From Chelonoidis abingdonii (lineage: Eukaryota; Chordata; Testudines; Testudinidae), in assembly GCF_003597395.2 (NCBI RefSeq), contig NC_133769.1:44561831-44625830 (forward strand): a stretch of 64,000 nucleotides of DNA. Direction: 5' to 3'. Of the stretch, positions 47,815 through 61,309 are shown piece by piece. The first letter of the stretch is position 1. Each line of letters begins with the position of its first letter. The notes beneath the pieces were generated by a model, which did not search any database, was not told where the DNA came from, and saw nothing but the letters and a program-made list of their open reading frames with translations. Both the position numbers and the translations under genes were made by a program.

Positions 47815-48961
47815 TGTTCAGATTGCTTATGCTTGCTAAATCTTACCATAACCTGAAAACAATGTGCCACTCATGTTTTTTATCTGTTACAGAGCTAGGG
47901 GCCATCATTGTGGCTTGAACTACTGTGAAGAAAACAAAACTTGTGTCAAATGTGTCCAGATGATACTTTGGCACAATGGTAGTTGTGCACATTTTTCTTT
48001 TGTTAAGATGACAAACTGCGTTTAGCATATATTACACCTAGCCCAAATCTTGGAAATATATGAAAAAATGAAAGAAATAATATGTATTGTTTATTCTTTT
48101 AACTTTTGTGTTCAGGAGTTACGGCTTTGATGGTAGAGTGGATGAAATGCAATTTCTGCTCAATATATCTGTCAGAATTCTCAGTTTATTTCTTCGGTAT
48201 ATTAAGATGGTAATCTACTTGCTTCCATTTGAGTTTGTGACATAGCAACACAATGTAATTTATATATAATGCACAGAATTTTTACAACAAACATTCTGGG
48301 CAGAGCTGAGCAAAAAATTTCTGATGGACAAATTTTCTGTCGGAAAATACTGATCTGACTACATTGAAACACTGGGAATGTATTGATTTTGTCAAAAATT
48401 GTCAACAGGAAATTATCAACTTTTTATATTATTGTTTCAATTATAATTATATTTATTATATTATTAAAATGATAAAGTTAAAACAAAATGTTTTGATGAG
48501 GTTCAAACAAAATATTTTTGGAGCATTTTATTTCACAGAAAATTTCAAAATCTTGGACTGTGGGATGGAAATTCCAGTTTTTGACCAGCTCTTATTTGGG
48601 GGTAGATTCTGTGTTTGGGCTCCTGAAAGGTGCAGAACAGAAGGCACAGACCAAGAGGAAGAGACCCCCAAAGTGTCTTTAAGAATCTCCTTTCACTTAT
48701 GGCGGCCTTCCCATAGTTCTTTACAGGTTAAGTGCTTCAGCTATCCCTCCTCATACCTGTAACACACTGTCCTGACTCTGGAATGGCCCCTATATTGGGG
48801 ACTATGAGGATGATTACCACAGTAGCAAACATGGGTCTTATGCAGCTGCTGTAATGGAGGAATTCTTCTCTGGCCAGTTATAGACCCCATATACTGTGGG
48901 AGTGGCACAATGGGGCCACAGTGGTGACCAAAGTCTGGCTAACTGTATAGTTTATTATTTT
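47815..48961. other. Intergenic; MITE-like AT-rich hairpin region
   Basis: Around 48300-48560 AAATTTTCTGTCGGAAAATAC and TTTCACAGAAAATTTC suggest a worn AT-rich MITE. No gene. Confidence 0.35.
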
Positions 48962-49085
48962 GTATTGTGATAGCTCCTTCAGAGCCTAATAATCAGCATT
49001 GGGGCCCCACTGTTCTAGGCAATATACAAACACATAGTAAGAGACAGTTCTGCCCTGAGGAGTTTGCAATCTAATTGACAAGACC
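48962..49085. repeat. Dispersed amniote repeat fragment
   Basis: GGGGCCCCACTGTTCTAGGC, ATATACAAACACATAGTAAG and GAGTTTGCAATCTAATTGAC match the tail repeat seen near 27330. Confidence 0.5.
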
Positions 49086-49138
49086 AGAAAGACGCACCAA
49101 GATTCAAATAAAATAGGAACTGTCAACACTCTGATTCT

Positions 49139-49168
49139 GACACACACACACACACTCTCTCTCTCGCT
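49139..49168 (+). repeat. CA/CT microsatellite
   Basis: About 16 bases of ACACAC are followed by about 14 of CTCTCT with one CG interruption. Confidence 0.9.
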
Positions 49169-50242
49169 CAAAACTGTCTGGTAAGGATATAAAAATGACT
49201 TTATTATGCATCTTTGACAACCTCAACTGCCCACTTATCTAGCTCCCTGAGACTAATTCTGCCATTTCATATCCTGAGTAGATGCAAACAGCAGCGAATT
49301 TTTAAAAATGACCTGCCAGAAAAGTATTTCCTTCTTCTCCCCAAACAGTGGATTTCCATATCCCACCCCTCAATATTACTCCTGGCTGAGGCCCAGGGTG
49401 GGCAAGATGAAGCCCTAGACCAGTGACACACAATAATGTTACAGCTTTAATGTTGAATACCTTGTGGCAGTCTAGTGCTAGGAATAGAAGTTTACAAAAC
49501 TGGAAAAGGGTGATGCCCAGCTTCCCATTAGGAACTAGCACATGGCTCTAACACTGGAAGGGCCTAAACTAATGGATTTTAAAGTCATGAGATTAGCAAA
49601 TACGGAAGAGCTATTTTATGTCATTAGGGATGGGGTTATAGCTGCCTCTGAGTCCTGTACAATTGGACTAGTGACAACTAAGGCCTCTGACTATAAACTG
49701 CGGGATAAGGGAAAAGCCTCAATAAACTTTTTAACACTCACTAGAACATCTGTGAAACTGATTTGCTACTAAATATATGGTATATTACACACCAAAAACT
49801 ACCATATACAGAACAGTATTAAAGTTGCAAAGTCAAGCACTCAGAAGCCTAGGTAACAGCCCCCAGGCTGTAATTACATAATCACATGCTTTATTTTCCA
49901 CAGGACCCCACCTTGTTCATTGCACTGGATGAACAGTTCTCTACACTGCAGCTGGGAGTGAGCCCAGATGGGTAGACAGACCCATACAAAGCACAGCTCC
50001 CATTGATTTCAGCTGCAGCTGGGAGTGCTCAGCACTTCTGCAAATCAGCCACCTGAGTCTGAAGTCAGGCCCAAGAAAATGAGGAACACACAATTAATGT
50101 GAAAAATTTAGTTGAAGTGACCCAACTAGCATCCCTTAGGAACTCTGTGGAAGAGGCAAGGATGGAATCCAGTTCTCCAGGGCAGCATTCAACAGACTGA
50201 ACTTTGAGAACATCTCTCTTCTTGCAATCCCCTGCCTCATTC

Positions 50243-51125
50243 ACATAAAAACATAAGAACGGCCATACTGGCTCAGACCAATGGTCCATCTAGCTCAATA
50301 TCCTGTCTCTGATGGCGGCTAGTGCCAGATGCTTCTGGCAGCTAGAGGTTTAAGGACAGTGAGAGCATGGGGTTGCATCCCTGACCATCTTGGCTAATAG
50401 CCATTGATGGACCTATCCTCCATGAACTTATGTAATTCTCTTTTGAACCCATTTTTAGCCTTCACAGCATCCCATGGCAATGAGTTCCACAGGTTAACTA
50501 TGCATTGAGTGAAGAAGTACTGCCTTTGTTTTAAACTTGCTGCCTATTAATTTTATCAGGGGACCCCTGGTTTGTGTGTGATGTGAAGTGGGTAAATAAG
50601 ATCTCTCAATTCACTTTCTCCACATCATTCATGATTTTATAAGCCTCTATCAGATCCCCGCTTAGTCATCTCTTTTCTAAGTTGATCATCCCAGTCTTTT
50701 TAATCGCTCCTCATATAGAAGCTGTACCATACCCCTACTCATTTTCTTTGCCCTTCTCTGCACCTTTTCCAATTCTAATATACCCTTTTTTGAGATGGGG
50801 GCGACTAGAGCTACACTCAGTATTCAAGGCATGGGCATGCCATGGATTATATCATGTCATTATATTTTCTGTTTTATTTTATATCCCTTTCCTAATAGTG
50901 CCTAACATTCTGTTAGCCTTTTGTCTGCTGCTGCACATTGAGCAGATGTTTTCAGAGAACGATCCATGATAACTCTCTTTCTTGAGTGGTAACAGCTAAT
51001 TTAGACTCCATTAGTTTATATGTGTAGTTGTGATTACTTTTTCCAGTGTGCATGCCTTTGCACTTATCAACATTGAATTTCATCTGCCATTTTGTCACCC
51101 AGTTTAGTGAGATTCCTTTGTGACT
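50243..51125 (-). mobile_element. CR1 LINE 3' end, decayed
   Basis: ACATAAAAACATAAGAACGGC marks the 3' end; GGCTCAGACCAATGGTCCATC and TTGAATTTCATCTGCCATTTTG follow in order. No long frame remains open. Confidence 0.85.
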
Positions 51126-51190
51126 CTTTGCACCTTCACATCCTCATTAACAACCCTGCTACATCCCCAAAGCAAGTCTATCCTGTACAC

Positions 51191-52030
51191 CAGGGGTTGG
51201 CAACCTTTCGGAAGTGGTGTGCCAAGTCTTCATTTATTCACTCTAATTTAAGGTTTCGCGTGCCAGTAATACATTTTCACGTTTTTAGAAGGTCTCTCTC
51301 TATAAGTCTATAATATATAACTAAACTATTGTTGTATGTAAGGTAAACAAGGTTTTAAAAATGTTAAAGAAGCTTCATTTAAAATTAAATTAAAATGCAG
51401 ATCTTATCAGTTTAGTGCAGGGGTTCTTAACCTGAGGAGCACGCACCACCTGGGGGTGCGAGATACCCTTTCTGGGGGTGCGAGACACGTGACATTTTTT
51501 TAGAAGGTAAATCATCGAAAACACAAATTAAGCACAGGTACATAAATACAACTACTTTGTTTAATCAAACCTATGTATTAATTAACACTACATGTTTTAA
51601 TGATTACTGTAATATACAAAGTTTTTAAGCTAATTGTAGTGTAATTTTTTATAAGGGCTGCAAAGCGCTGGGACCACACCAGGAGCAGAGCCCTGGGTTG
51701 GCTGCTGGTACCCCAGACCAGCAGGAGGGCTGAGCAGGGCTGGAGGCCCGGACCTCATCTGGCAGGGGGCCAGGCGGCTGGAACCCCAGACCAGCAGTGA
51801 GGTGAGCGGGGCCAGTGGCTGGTATCCCAGGGTGGCAGTAGGCTGAGCGGGACCAATGGCTGGGACCCTGACTGGCAAGGGGCCGGCGGCTGGAACCCCA
51901 GACTGGCAGCAGGCTGAGCTGCCAGCAGGGGGTTCCGTTCACTCAGGCCAGCAGTGGGCTGAGCAGGGCCAGCGGCCGAGACCCTGGCTGGCAAGGGGCC
52001 AGCCGCTGGAACTCCAGACCATCAACCAGA
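51191..52030. mobile_element. hAT-like element with a second hAT-like element inside
   Basis: CAGGGGTTGGCAACCTTTCGG at 51191 is a hAT-type end. At 51418 a second related end, CAGGGGTTCTTAACCTGAGG, begins. The rest is non-coding and includes the GC-rich minisatellite at 51690-52010. I could not place the right ends, so the extent is approximate. Confidence 0.5.
51690..52010 (+). repeat. GC-rich degenerate minisatellite
   Basis: A unit of roughly 55-60 bp recurs about five times with GGCTGAGCGGGGCCAG, GGCTGGAACCCCAGAC and CTGGCAAGGGGCC variants. Overlapping open frames on both strands here come from the repeat and are not genes. Confidence 0.7.
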
Positions 52031-55000
52031 ACTACAGCCCTCCGTACTTCCCACTGGCCTTGCTCTTGTGTCCTCTCAATCTGGATCAGAAAGTTCTTGC
52101 TCCTCCACGCTGCTAGGCCCAGAAGGGGGAGTATTGAGAGTACAGGAGAAACAGGAGCCCTGATCACATTTCAGGTACCCAAATCCAGTCCCAACACTGT
52201 CTACAGCAGCCCAGCGCTGCAGGGAAAATCCTGCTCAGCCTCAGACTGATGCATGCGTGGTGTGGATAGAATCTTCAGGGAATTTAGCTTCTAAAATCTG
52301 AGAAGTCTCCACTAAGTGTATGCAAACTGCAATTGTTCAAAAGCTTATAACTTGGCAAGGTTTGGGCATAGTTCTGAGGGGATGGCAAAAGTCACATTCC
52401 TGACTCAAAGCCCCCTGCCAGGGTTATGTTTAGGACATAGGTAGTGAAGCCTAATGGCCAGAGCCATGGAGGTGGCCAGGCCTGAAGGTTAGTGCCAAGC
52501 CAAGCTAGAATCAAGAATCACAGGGTACAGCTGAGAGCAGAGCTGGGCAGGGGCAGGCACAGGCAGCAGGATCAAACACAACTGTAGCATGGAACATGTT
52601 GAGCAGCCAGCAAGTTCTGGCTACTGCTGGGTCAAGTAGGAGCTTAGCTCTGTTATTCCACCGATTAGACAATCAGACGGTGCAGTCAATCAGACAGTCC
52701 CTGCCAGAGTCAGCTATGCATATTATGTTGCTAGGATACTGACCCTGCTGCAACTGGCTCCCTGATACTGCTCCCCCTCCTGCCAAATTTCAAGTCCTTG
52801 CTCTGAATCATGAGAAGCGGGAGGGTCAAAGAAAAAAGAATGGCCGAATTTTTTAATACAGGTAAAATAATGTATTTTTCCCTAGCATCATTCTTGGAAA
52901 TGTCTGTTTGGTGGAAATTTTCCCCAGAACAAGTCAGCCTGAGGCAGACACCCAGCATGGCAAATTTTAGCCCAATCAATTAAAGTTTGGCAAAGTTATA
53001 AGCAACTGAAAACAGGCTCTTCTAATGGCAACCTTAATAATATGTGGTGTCACCAGCTCCTTCAATAATAAAGAACCACAAATGGTGGTGGTTGATTTTA
53101 AATGTTTTATTGGCAGTTATTTAGGATGAGGCATATCATTCAATCTGGCTTCAGTAATATACCCATCTAAAACTCAGACCGATAAAACCTTGCAAAGTTG
53201 CAAAAGCCATGCAGAGGGAATGCACGTCTTTCCTTGGCTTACAAGCAGTAGAATAGTCAAGGCTAAACTGAGTTTGCCCACTTCTCACTGGGCAAATACA
53301 AGCATTTAGTTTAGATTAATTTACCCACTTCTTTTTTTAGTCACTACTTACAAGCCGCTAGAATCCCTTGTACAGCCACTGATTAACTTGCACGTTTGTT
53401 TCATGCAGGATGAAGTATGCAGAATAAAGTTAGGAATTACAGCCATTTTTATAAGTTCAGGATTCATTCCCACATTTGAAGATACTTTGCATACAAATTT
53501 CTTTTCCTATGTGTGTTTTTCTATAGTGTCTTGCCACACCTTCTTTAGCCAATGGTAGTAGTAGATATATGGGGCCTAAGCCCCTCATTGACAGCTAATA
53601 TTTAGGGCTGACTTGAATCTTTTTTCTCTCTATGTTTTCCAAGTTTTGGAAGAGGAGGTCCTTCCAGACACTCTCCCCCTCCATTTCGTCTCCACGAATT
53701 AACTGTCTCAAGTAACATTTTGCAATGTTATCAAGTTTCTAACAAGTTGCAAAAGTTTGGTCATTCTGACCCAATAGTTTGAAAGCCCACGTCCAATGCC
53801 TGAATGGTGAAATTCACACCTGTGCAGGGGTGTATACACCACAAAGTCCCACTTCCACTTTGGTCATTTGTGCACTATTTTTCCACTGACCAAACTATTG
53901 ACCAACCAGTTCTCAAAGTATGTGCAATGTCCTGTTGTCGAGATGCCATTTCGTTCCATCACAGAGCACAAGGGAAGCCTGCCAGACATATTTTAGGTTG
54001 TTGAGAAAACAGCTGAATTGGAATCCCAAGCTCAGGAGCACTGTTCAATTACAGTGCATGTTTCAAACAATATACATTTATGCAAATAAAAAGGACATCT
54101 GGCTGTCCCCTTTATCTCACTCCCTCTGGGTTGTTCTTCCTCTTTCTCTACCCTTTGTTTCTCTTCTTTCCATCTGTTTCTTCATCTAGGCTCTTACTCT
54201 CTCCTCCACTTGCCATCCTTCATTCAGTGCTTTCCCCCTGTAATTTCCTTTCTCTCTCTTCCCCTCTCCCTACTGCATGCCCCTTGTGCGTTCCTCCTCC
54301 CCCACTGGATAACCCCTGCACTCTCTCCCGTTTCCCACTGCATGTCCTCTGCGCTCTTTACTCCATCTTTAGAAAGACACTCCTAGGTGCTACATGTATA
54401 GTTCCAGTGTGAATGCATAGTCCAATATGACTGATCCACTGATAGTAAGTATTCTAGGTGTGTGTAGGTATGTATATTTGCTTTCGCTGTGAGTAGTCAC
54501 ATACCATTGCATTCAGAAGTGCCTAAACCTTCTCAAAGTAGTTCAGCCTAAATCTACACTTCAGAGGCCTTTCTTTAAAGAGAAAAGGTCAGTCCTGTGT
54601 AACATCTAAACATGGCTGTAAGACAGAGTGATGGGACAAGCTGTCTCTGCTTTACCCTAGAGACAAACACAACTCTTGAAACTTGTGCACACTGAGCTGT
54701 CCTTGGAAGCTATGTGTCATCACCTACATTTAACAGTGGTATCAGCAAAGCAAGCTCGATAAAGCATGTGTTGAAGGCATGTGAAGGAATAACTTTTCAG
54801 CTGCTTTTCTCTATGCCAGATGATTCCATTGTTGAGATCATCTGTCCTGGTGATTTTGTAAACAAGGAGTCACATGGGAGAGAAGGCTCCTTCCCTTCCA
54901 TCCATGCTGAGGAAAGACAAAGAGATGAGAGTTTAGAGATGGGCCTAAGCCAAAATCTTCCTTCCCTTGAAAACTAGAATTAAAATCTGGATTTCACAAC

Positions 55001-55133
55001 TGATCTCCATCTCTATGATAGTCCAAACCAAAACCTCTGACCTGAATACCCCAGACTTAAAAGGGCACATTCCAGATCTAAAACCATTAGTGAAGTTTAG
55101 TATTGATAAATATGAAATGCAGAATACCCACAA
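52031..55133. other. Intergenic, no gene supported
   Basis: Contains a block at 52430-52700 rich in CAGAGC/GCAGGGGCAGGC phrases that looks like a dispersed repeat, and a C/T-rich block at 54105-54340. No ankyrin-repeat (ASB15) exon was found. Confidence 0.45.
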
Positions 55134-55345
55134 ACTCTAACCCCAGCCATCACCCTAATCTAACTCTAACCACCTCCATTACCCTAACACTAATCTTACT
55201 AGCAAATGCTATCTTAGCCCTAAGTTCTGCTTTTGCCTTAACTCTAAAGATGACCATAGTACCTTAAGGTTACCTATAACTGCAAATCTAATTGTAGCCA
55301 AAACTCTAACCAAAGCTCAAGCCTAGCCCAAATGTAAGCCCGAAG
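55134..55345 (-). repeat. Degenerate telomere-like tract
   Basis: Phrases such as ACCCTAATCTAACTCTAACC and ATTACCCTAACACTAATC are spaced irregularly, looking like worn CCCTAA repeats on this strand. No exact CCCTAA doublet is present. Confidence 0.45.
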
Positions 55346-58300
55346 ACCAATCAAATTATGGTGCTTATTCTTTAAATGAAATAGGATGCAATGGAGTGCC
55401 TACCCTACACTTACATGAAAGAATTATCGGGAACTAGAGAGCTCTGTTAAAGTACCTGGCTGCATATGGAGGGTGGGCCAGCCCCAACTACTGATGAATC
55501 CCAGGGCAGGGAGGATCTGGGAGCTAGAATAAAGAGAGGGAGTATGTAGTTGTAGCAGAGGGGGCCACAGAGAGAGAGAAAGGGAACTCTGCAGTTTCTC
55601 TCTGGGCCCAGAGCATGGGAAGAGCCCTGCAAGGTGTTCAGTTGAGGAGCAAGACAGGGAAAAAAGGTCAAGTGTGAAGAGGGCAAAAGGGGGTTATGTT
55701 TATATTTTTATGCTGGGATTTATTGGGCACTTCTACAGGATAGCCCTGTGAATCCCACAAGAAAGGCAAGCTTGGAGAGACTGTGGAAGGACCTGCTAAT
55801 AGGCTCACATCAGAAGAAGCACAGAGGAGAGCGAGGGCCGAGGTTCCCCTACCAGCCAAGGATGTCATATTTTATGGGGCAGGGCTGCCCTAACTTCTCA
55901 AAGGTCTATATGCTCTATTTCTTTGCCACCACCACCCCCCACAACTTTGTAGGATATAATATAATTACGTGTTCTATATGTTGACACAACTTTGTTGTCC
56001 CCTCCCCTCAATTTTTCTGAAATTATGCCCCTGCTGCCAGCAACTGGGGAAGGTAGTGGGAAATTGCCCCTGAGAGAAGGAGATACGAGATGATTAAACC
56101 CTGAGAGAAAGACATGAAGATCACAGGGCTCAGGGTCAGGGCCAACAATCCTGATATAAATTGAACTTTTTGTTGTATTGGATTTTCTCTTACCCCAGAA
56201 GGAGTGGATTTAAATGCGACCTGGCCAGAGGGCTGAGTCACGGGAAGAGACTGACCAATGTGGAACAGGAGCAGCTGTCAGCAGGAGGCACTACACAAGA
56301 CAGAACTGTTAGGCCATGTTCAGCCATGAGAAGGTGCTCCAGTTGTGAGTCCATGCTTCTATAGCATAGTATTACCATTAATCTTGTTTTCTCACTGAAA
56401 CTTAACATTGTGTATCATACTGAAAGATACTTGTCTCCAAACCTGACAGGTTTAAAAGGATGTGGACATTGGTGGTGTCTTAGAGCAAGGAACATTCATG
56501 GGCTATTTTCCAAAAGAGAGATAATAAGGACCAGACTGCTTTGACCCAGATGAGAGGGTCTTCTCATGAAGAATTCTAGGTGAGCTTTCCCATTACAGAA
56601 GGATGCTGTGTGGCTTCTGGAGATAGGGGCCCTGCAATCAGAAGGGAAATGGTGCAGCATTGGCTCCCACAAAGCAGAAAGTAACAGTGTATGAGGCCAG
56701 CCAGCTGGATGGCTGGGATTGATTGGGCTGCCTCTCTTGGCAAGAAGATGAACTCATAAGTGGTAGAAAGATGAGTCAGTTCTTTGGGGGAGCTAGCAAG
56801 AAGAGTGTGAGAATCGGCCTTGGCTGGGAGGAGCACTCTGCCCAGGGAGGGGCACTGGAAGGAAAAGTTTGTTTGGAAAAGTCAGAGGGGATCATGGGAA
56901 GTTTGGAGTGATCCAAGAACCAGCCCACCTTGATTCAGAGAAGCAAAGCTCATTGCCTGGTACCCTCTCGCCTCAACTTCCAGTGACCCAGATACTGATG
57001 GTCTGTTTTATTATACAGCAAAACTTGAGTCACAGGATATAGCAGACTTTCAATATTGTCAGTTGATGAAACAGGCATTGTGCTAATAAAATAAACCACC
57101 CCTTGTACTTCTACTTCACCTTGCTGAATAACAATGAAATAGAGAATCCAATATAGGAAAACAAAAGTTAAGTGTACAAGAGTTTCTTCTCCACTCTCCT
57201 TTTCTCCCCATACAGTTAACACCTTCTTATCACTGTGTGTTAGTAAAATAAGAATCATGTCCTATAATGGGAGATGAGGCTGTTACCTTCGATAGCACAA
57301 ACTATTTCCATGTGGCTTCTGCTCAAAGCAAGTACTTCTCCCTATCTCTGCTGACCATACACTTCCTCAATATCAGTTACTACAGTGCAAAAGAAAGACA
57401 AAATAGCATACATAATTATGATGATGATCTTATTTTCATATAGCTCCTTTTATCCCTCGGGAGGGTTCTCAACATGCCTTACAAGCATTACCAGCAGATT
57501 TAAAAACTATATATAGAAACCACTTCACTCACAACTGAAGTACAGACACTCTTAGGGTGAAACACAGCAGCTGTTTTGAAGCTGCACAGCTACACCACAC
57601 AACAGTTTAGGACAGAAAGAGGAGAATACAGTCTGTGTCCCACTGAAAATGCAAGAGGCAATATTTTAGGTAAACAGAACATAATTATTAAAAGAGTAAT
57701 GCAAAGAGAACACTAAAATTAACTTCTTCTTTCCTAATAAGTGCCATGGGACTCAGGCAAGCATAACATACTCCTCTGGACGTTTGGAAAAATCTGATCA
57801 TCTGCATGTTCAATTGAGAGCTGGTATTTATTAAATTATTATGTAATTACAAAAAAAAAAATGTCTGGGCTCAATCCTGTACTGAGTTCCTCAGAGGTGG
57901 GAAAGCTACAAAAAAGTCAGCTACTGTTCCTTGACCCTGGGGACAGCTGGAGGCCTAACAGCCCATAGTTTGCATTTCAAACTGAAAGGCTGCTCTATTT
58001 TCTATACCAATAGCAGCACCACTTTGGTATTATTTATTTGATACACCTCTTGTTTCCTTTGCTCATCTAGTTCCCAAGTGATTAAAAAGCTGTGCATTTT
58101 TGCTTTTAAAAATCAACAGCAAACAAATCTAAAAACACTTGTAAATGAAGATTGTAATACATGGGGATCTAGCTACGAATAGACGTACAATGTAAGGGCA
58201 AAATTCTCCTCTCTGTTGCATTGTCCTTGTCCCATAAGTAGCGCTCATATTGACAATAATGGGAGTTCTGGCCACCATGGAATACCCTACGGACATTCTC

Positions 58301-58774
58301 AGTGCAGTGCAGACAAAAGAGAATAATTTTGCCCTGAGGCTGTATCATATTCAGGGGTTTTAGGTGAAAATATCAATTATGTATCAACTATGACAGCAAA
58401 ATGAATGGTTTGTGCATGTCACTAAAGCTCCACTTTATAAAACCAGCCTTAGGAATAGTAACAGTTTGTGTATGTTTTATTAGAACATATACATATCACA
58501 ATAACCATAAGCCACAGCACTATTCTTTCCCTGATTTATGTGCACAGCTTCCATTAATGCTAGTGAGATTTCTGTGACTATTTCAAAGGGAGAATGCTCC
58601 TGAACCCCAGACAAACACTTTAAAATATTTATTCACTTACTCAATGTACTTCTGTGACAAATGCAGGAATTTTGGCAACACTTTTATGAAGTCAATACAT
58701 GCCTGGTTTCCCTCTCCTCTTGGTATTGCTGTGCATGGAGTGTACAAAGCAGGAAACATGAGGTCTTTTGTCAT
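55346..58774. other. Intergenic, no gene supported
   Basis: Short frames only. A SINE-like phrase (ATAGCTCCTTTTATCCCTCGG) lies near 57440 and a hairpin-type repeat near 58196-58330. Confidence 0.45.
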
Positions 58775-59195
58775 GTAATTGTCTCGGAAAGGTTGTTAAG
58801 GACTGGCTGGGAACTAACCCACATCAGTGGAAGACACTAAAGACACAGTGGAAACCCTAAGGACTGAACATTTGACACCTATCAGTGGGAGGTTCCCAGC
58901 TTGGCTGGGTGGAGCACACATGAACTCAGGAAGAAGGCAATAGGGGGAGGTGATAGGAGGAATAAGAACTGGGTTGAGAGAGAGAGAGAGAAGCAGGGTA
59001 CATATTTCTCTCCTGGAACTAAGACTTACAGGTTTTGTCTACACTGCCAATTGAATGACAAAACTTTTGCCATTCATAGATGGTTAAAAAAGGCCCCCGC
59101 CCCCCCGACAAAAGTTTTGTAATAGCAAGCGGCAATGCAAAGAGCTTGTTGTTGGCAGGAGTGCTCTTCTGTTGACAATACGAAGCCCACTCTTA

Positions 59196-61309
59196 GGCCT
59201 GGTCTACACTATGCGTTTAAACCAATTTTAGCAGCGTTAAACCGATTTAACGCTGCACCCGTCTACACAACGAGGCCCTTTATATCGATATAAAGGGCTC
59301 TTTAAACCGGTTTCTGTACTCCTCCCCGACGAGAGATAGTGCTGAAATCGGTTATTACCATTATCGGAATTAGTGGTTAGTGTGGCCGCAATATTGACAT
59401 GATTTGGCCTCCGGGCTGGTATCCCACAGTGCACCATTGTGACCCGCTCTGGACACGGCAATCAACTTGGATTGCACTGGCCAGGTAGACAGGAAAGTCC
59501 TGCGAACTTGTGAATTTCATTTCCTGTTTGCCACGTGGAGCTCTAGATCGCTGGGTTGGTGGCAAGTCCCAAATCCACAAAGGCTCCAGCATGTGACCAA
59601 TGCAGGAGATACTGGATCTGTCGCTATATGGGGAGACAAATCTGTTCTCTCAGAGCTCCGTTACAAGACGAAATGCCAAGCATCTGAAAAAGATCTCCAG
59701 GCTATGATACAGAGTCCACAGCACAGTGCTGCCGTGACAAGCGTAACGGAAAGCCAAAGAATCAAATGGACGCTCATGGAGAGAGGAGGGGGTACTAAGG
59801 ACTCCAGCTATCCACAGTCCCTGCAGTCTCAGAAAGCATTTGCATTCTTGGCTGGATCCCAATGCCTGTAGGTCAATCACTTGTCCGGGCGTGGTTCAGG
59901 GAATATGTCATTCAATTTACCACCCTCCCCTCCTTGAAAGAAAAGGGGAAAAAATCTTTCTTGACTTTTTTATATGTCACCCTATGTCTACTGCATACCG
60001 CTGGTAGATGCGGTGCTGCGCGCTGAGAATAGCACATTTCTCTCCCTCCCCTCCCCTCCGGCAGATTGTACTGTACAAAAGGACTGATAGCTGTCCTCTC
60101 ATCCTGTAAGTGCTCCTGCTGGCCTCAGGTGAGGTCAGCGGGGACACCTGGGTAAAAATAGGATGACTCCTGGTTGTTCCAGTAGATGTACAGAGACGGC
60201 TGGTAACAGTCCTCATCATAACAACTGGGGGCTGAGTTCTGTCACCTCTCACCCTTTCATGTCTAAAGAAAAGATTTCTGTACTGCCTGGACTATCATAG
60301 TAGTGGGATGCGGGCTCCTCTCCCCCCCACCGTTTAATGTCCTGCCTGGTCTATCATAGCAGCTGGAGGCTGCCTCCCCTCATTTAGCTCACTAAACTCA
60401 GTGTTTCTTATTCCTGCATTCTTTATTACTTCATCACAAATGGAGGACACTGCCACGGTAGTCCAGGAAGGGTTGGGGAGGAGGAAGCAGAGGTGGGGCT
60501 GTTGCAGGGGCACCCCTAGAATGGCATGCAGCTCATCATTTCTGCGGGATCTGACATGGAGGCAGCTGTGCTCTCTAGTTCTGATAACTGGTTCTCTAGT
60601 ACTTGCCCCATATTCTAGGCAGGATGACTCTATTTTCAGATAAACATAAAGGAGGGATGACTCAGGGAGTCATTCGCATTTTTGTCTTTGTGCCCCCGGC
60701 TGACCTCAGCGAAGGCCAGCCAAGAGCAACCCATGACAGCAGCAGCAGTACAGAGTGACTGATAACCATCATCTCCTCATTCAATTTACAATGGCACAGC
60801 AGAGAAGTGCAGAATGACATGCGTAACCATCTCTGCTACCTTGCCTGGCAAAATGAATGCTGCTGTGTAGCACTGGCAGTTCTGCCTCTGTCAGCGGCAT
60901 CCAGTACACATACGGTGACAGGCACACGTCTCCATGGTTGCCTGGTATGGCATCTGCCAGGCGAATCCAGGGGAAAAAGGCATGAATGAGTTGTCTTCCA
61001 TTGCTTTCACGGAGGAAGGATGAGTGACGACATTTACCTAGAATCCCTGCGAACACTGTTTTTACACCATCATGCATTGGGTCTCAACCCAGAATTCCAA
61101 TGGGCCGGGGGAGCTGCAGGAAACTATGGATAGCTACGGGATAGCTACCCAGAGTGCAATGCTCCAGAAATCGACGCTAGCCTCGGTACATGGACGCACA
61201 CCACCGAATTAGTGTGCTTTGTGTGGCCGCGTGCACTCGACTTTATACAATCTGTTTTACAAAACTGGTTTATGTAAAATCAGAATAATCCTGTAGTGTA
61301 GACATACTC
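59196..61309 (+). mobile_element. Harbinger-like element, 2114 bp, TTA target duplication
   Basis: The left end GGCCTGGTCTACACTATGCG and right end CTGTAGTGTAGACATACTC are inverted, with TTA at 59193-59195 and 61310-61312. The first 230 bp and last 200 bp match the 394-bp MITE at 19924, which is therefore an internally deleted relative. The central 1.7 kb is extra and may hold remains of the accessory DNA-binding gene (59600-59760). No transposase was seen. Confidence 0.8.
59600..59765 (+). pseudogene. Possible SANT/Myb-like remnant in the Harbinger element
   Basis: The frame reads IWGDKSVLSELRYKTKCQAS, similar to the IWGDE-VQSELR-KRRN signature of the Myb/SANT-like protein that I associate with turtle Harbinger elements. 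The rest of the domain is out of frame. It is not a functional gene. Confidence 0.4.

Noticed and set aside
51630..52167. Several 70-97-codon frames
   Set aside because: They come from the GC-rich minisatellite units and read similarly in different frames.
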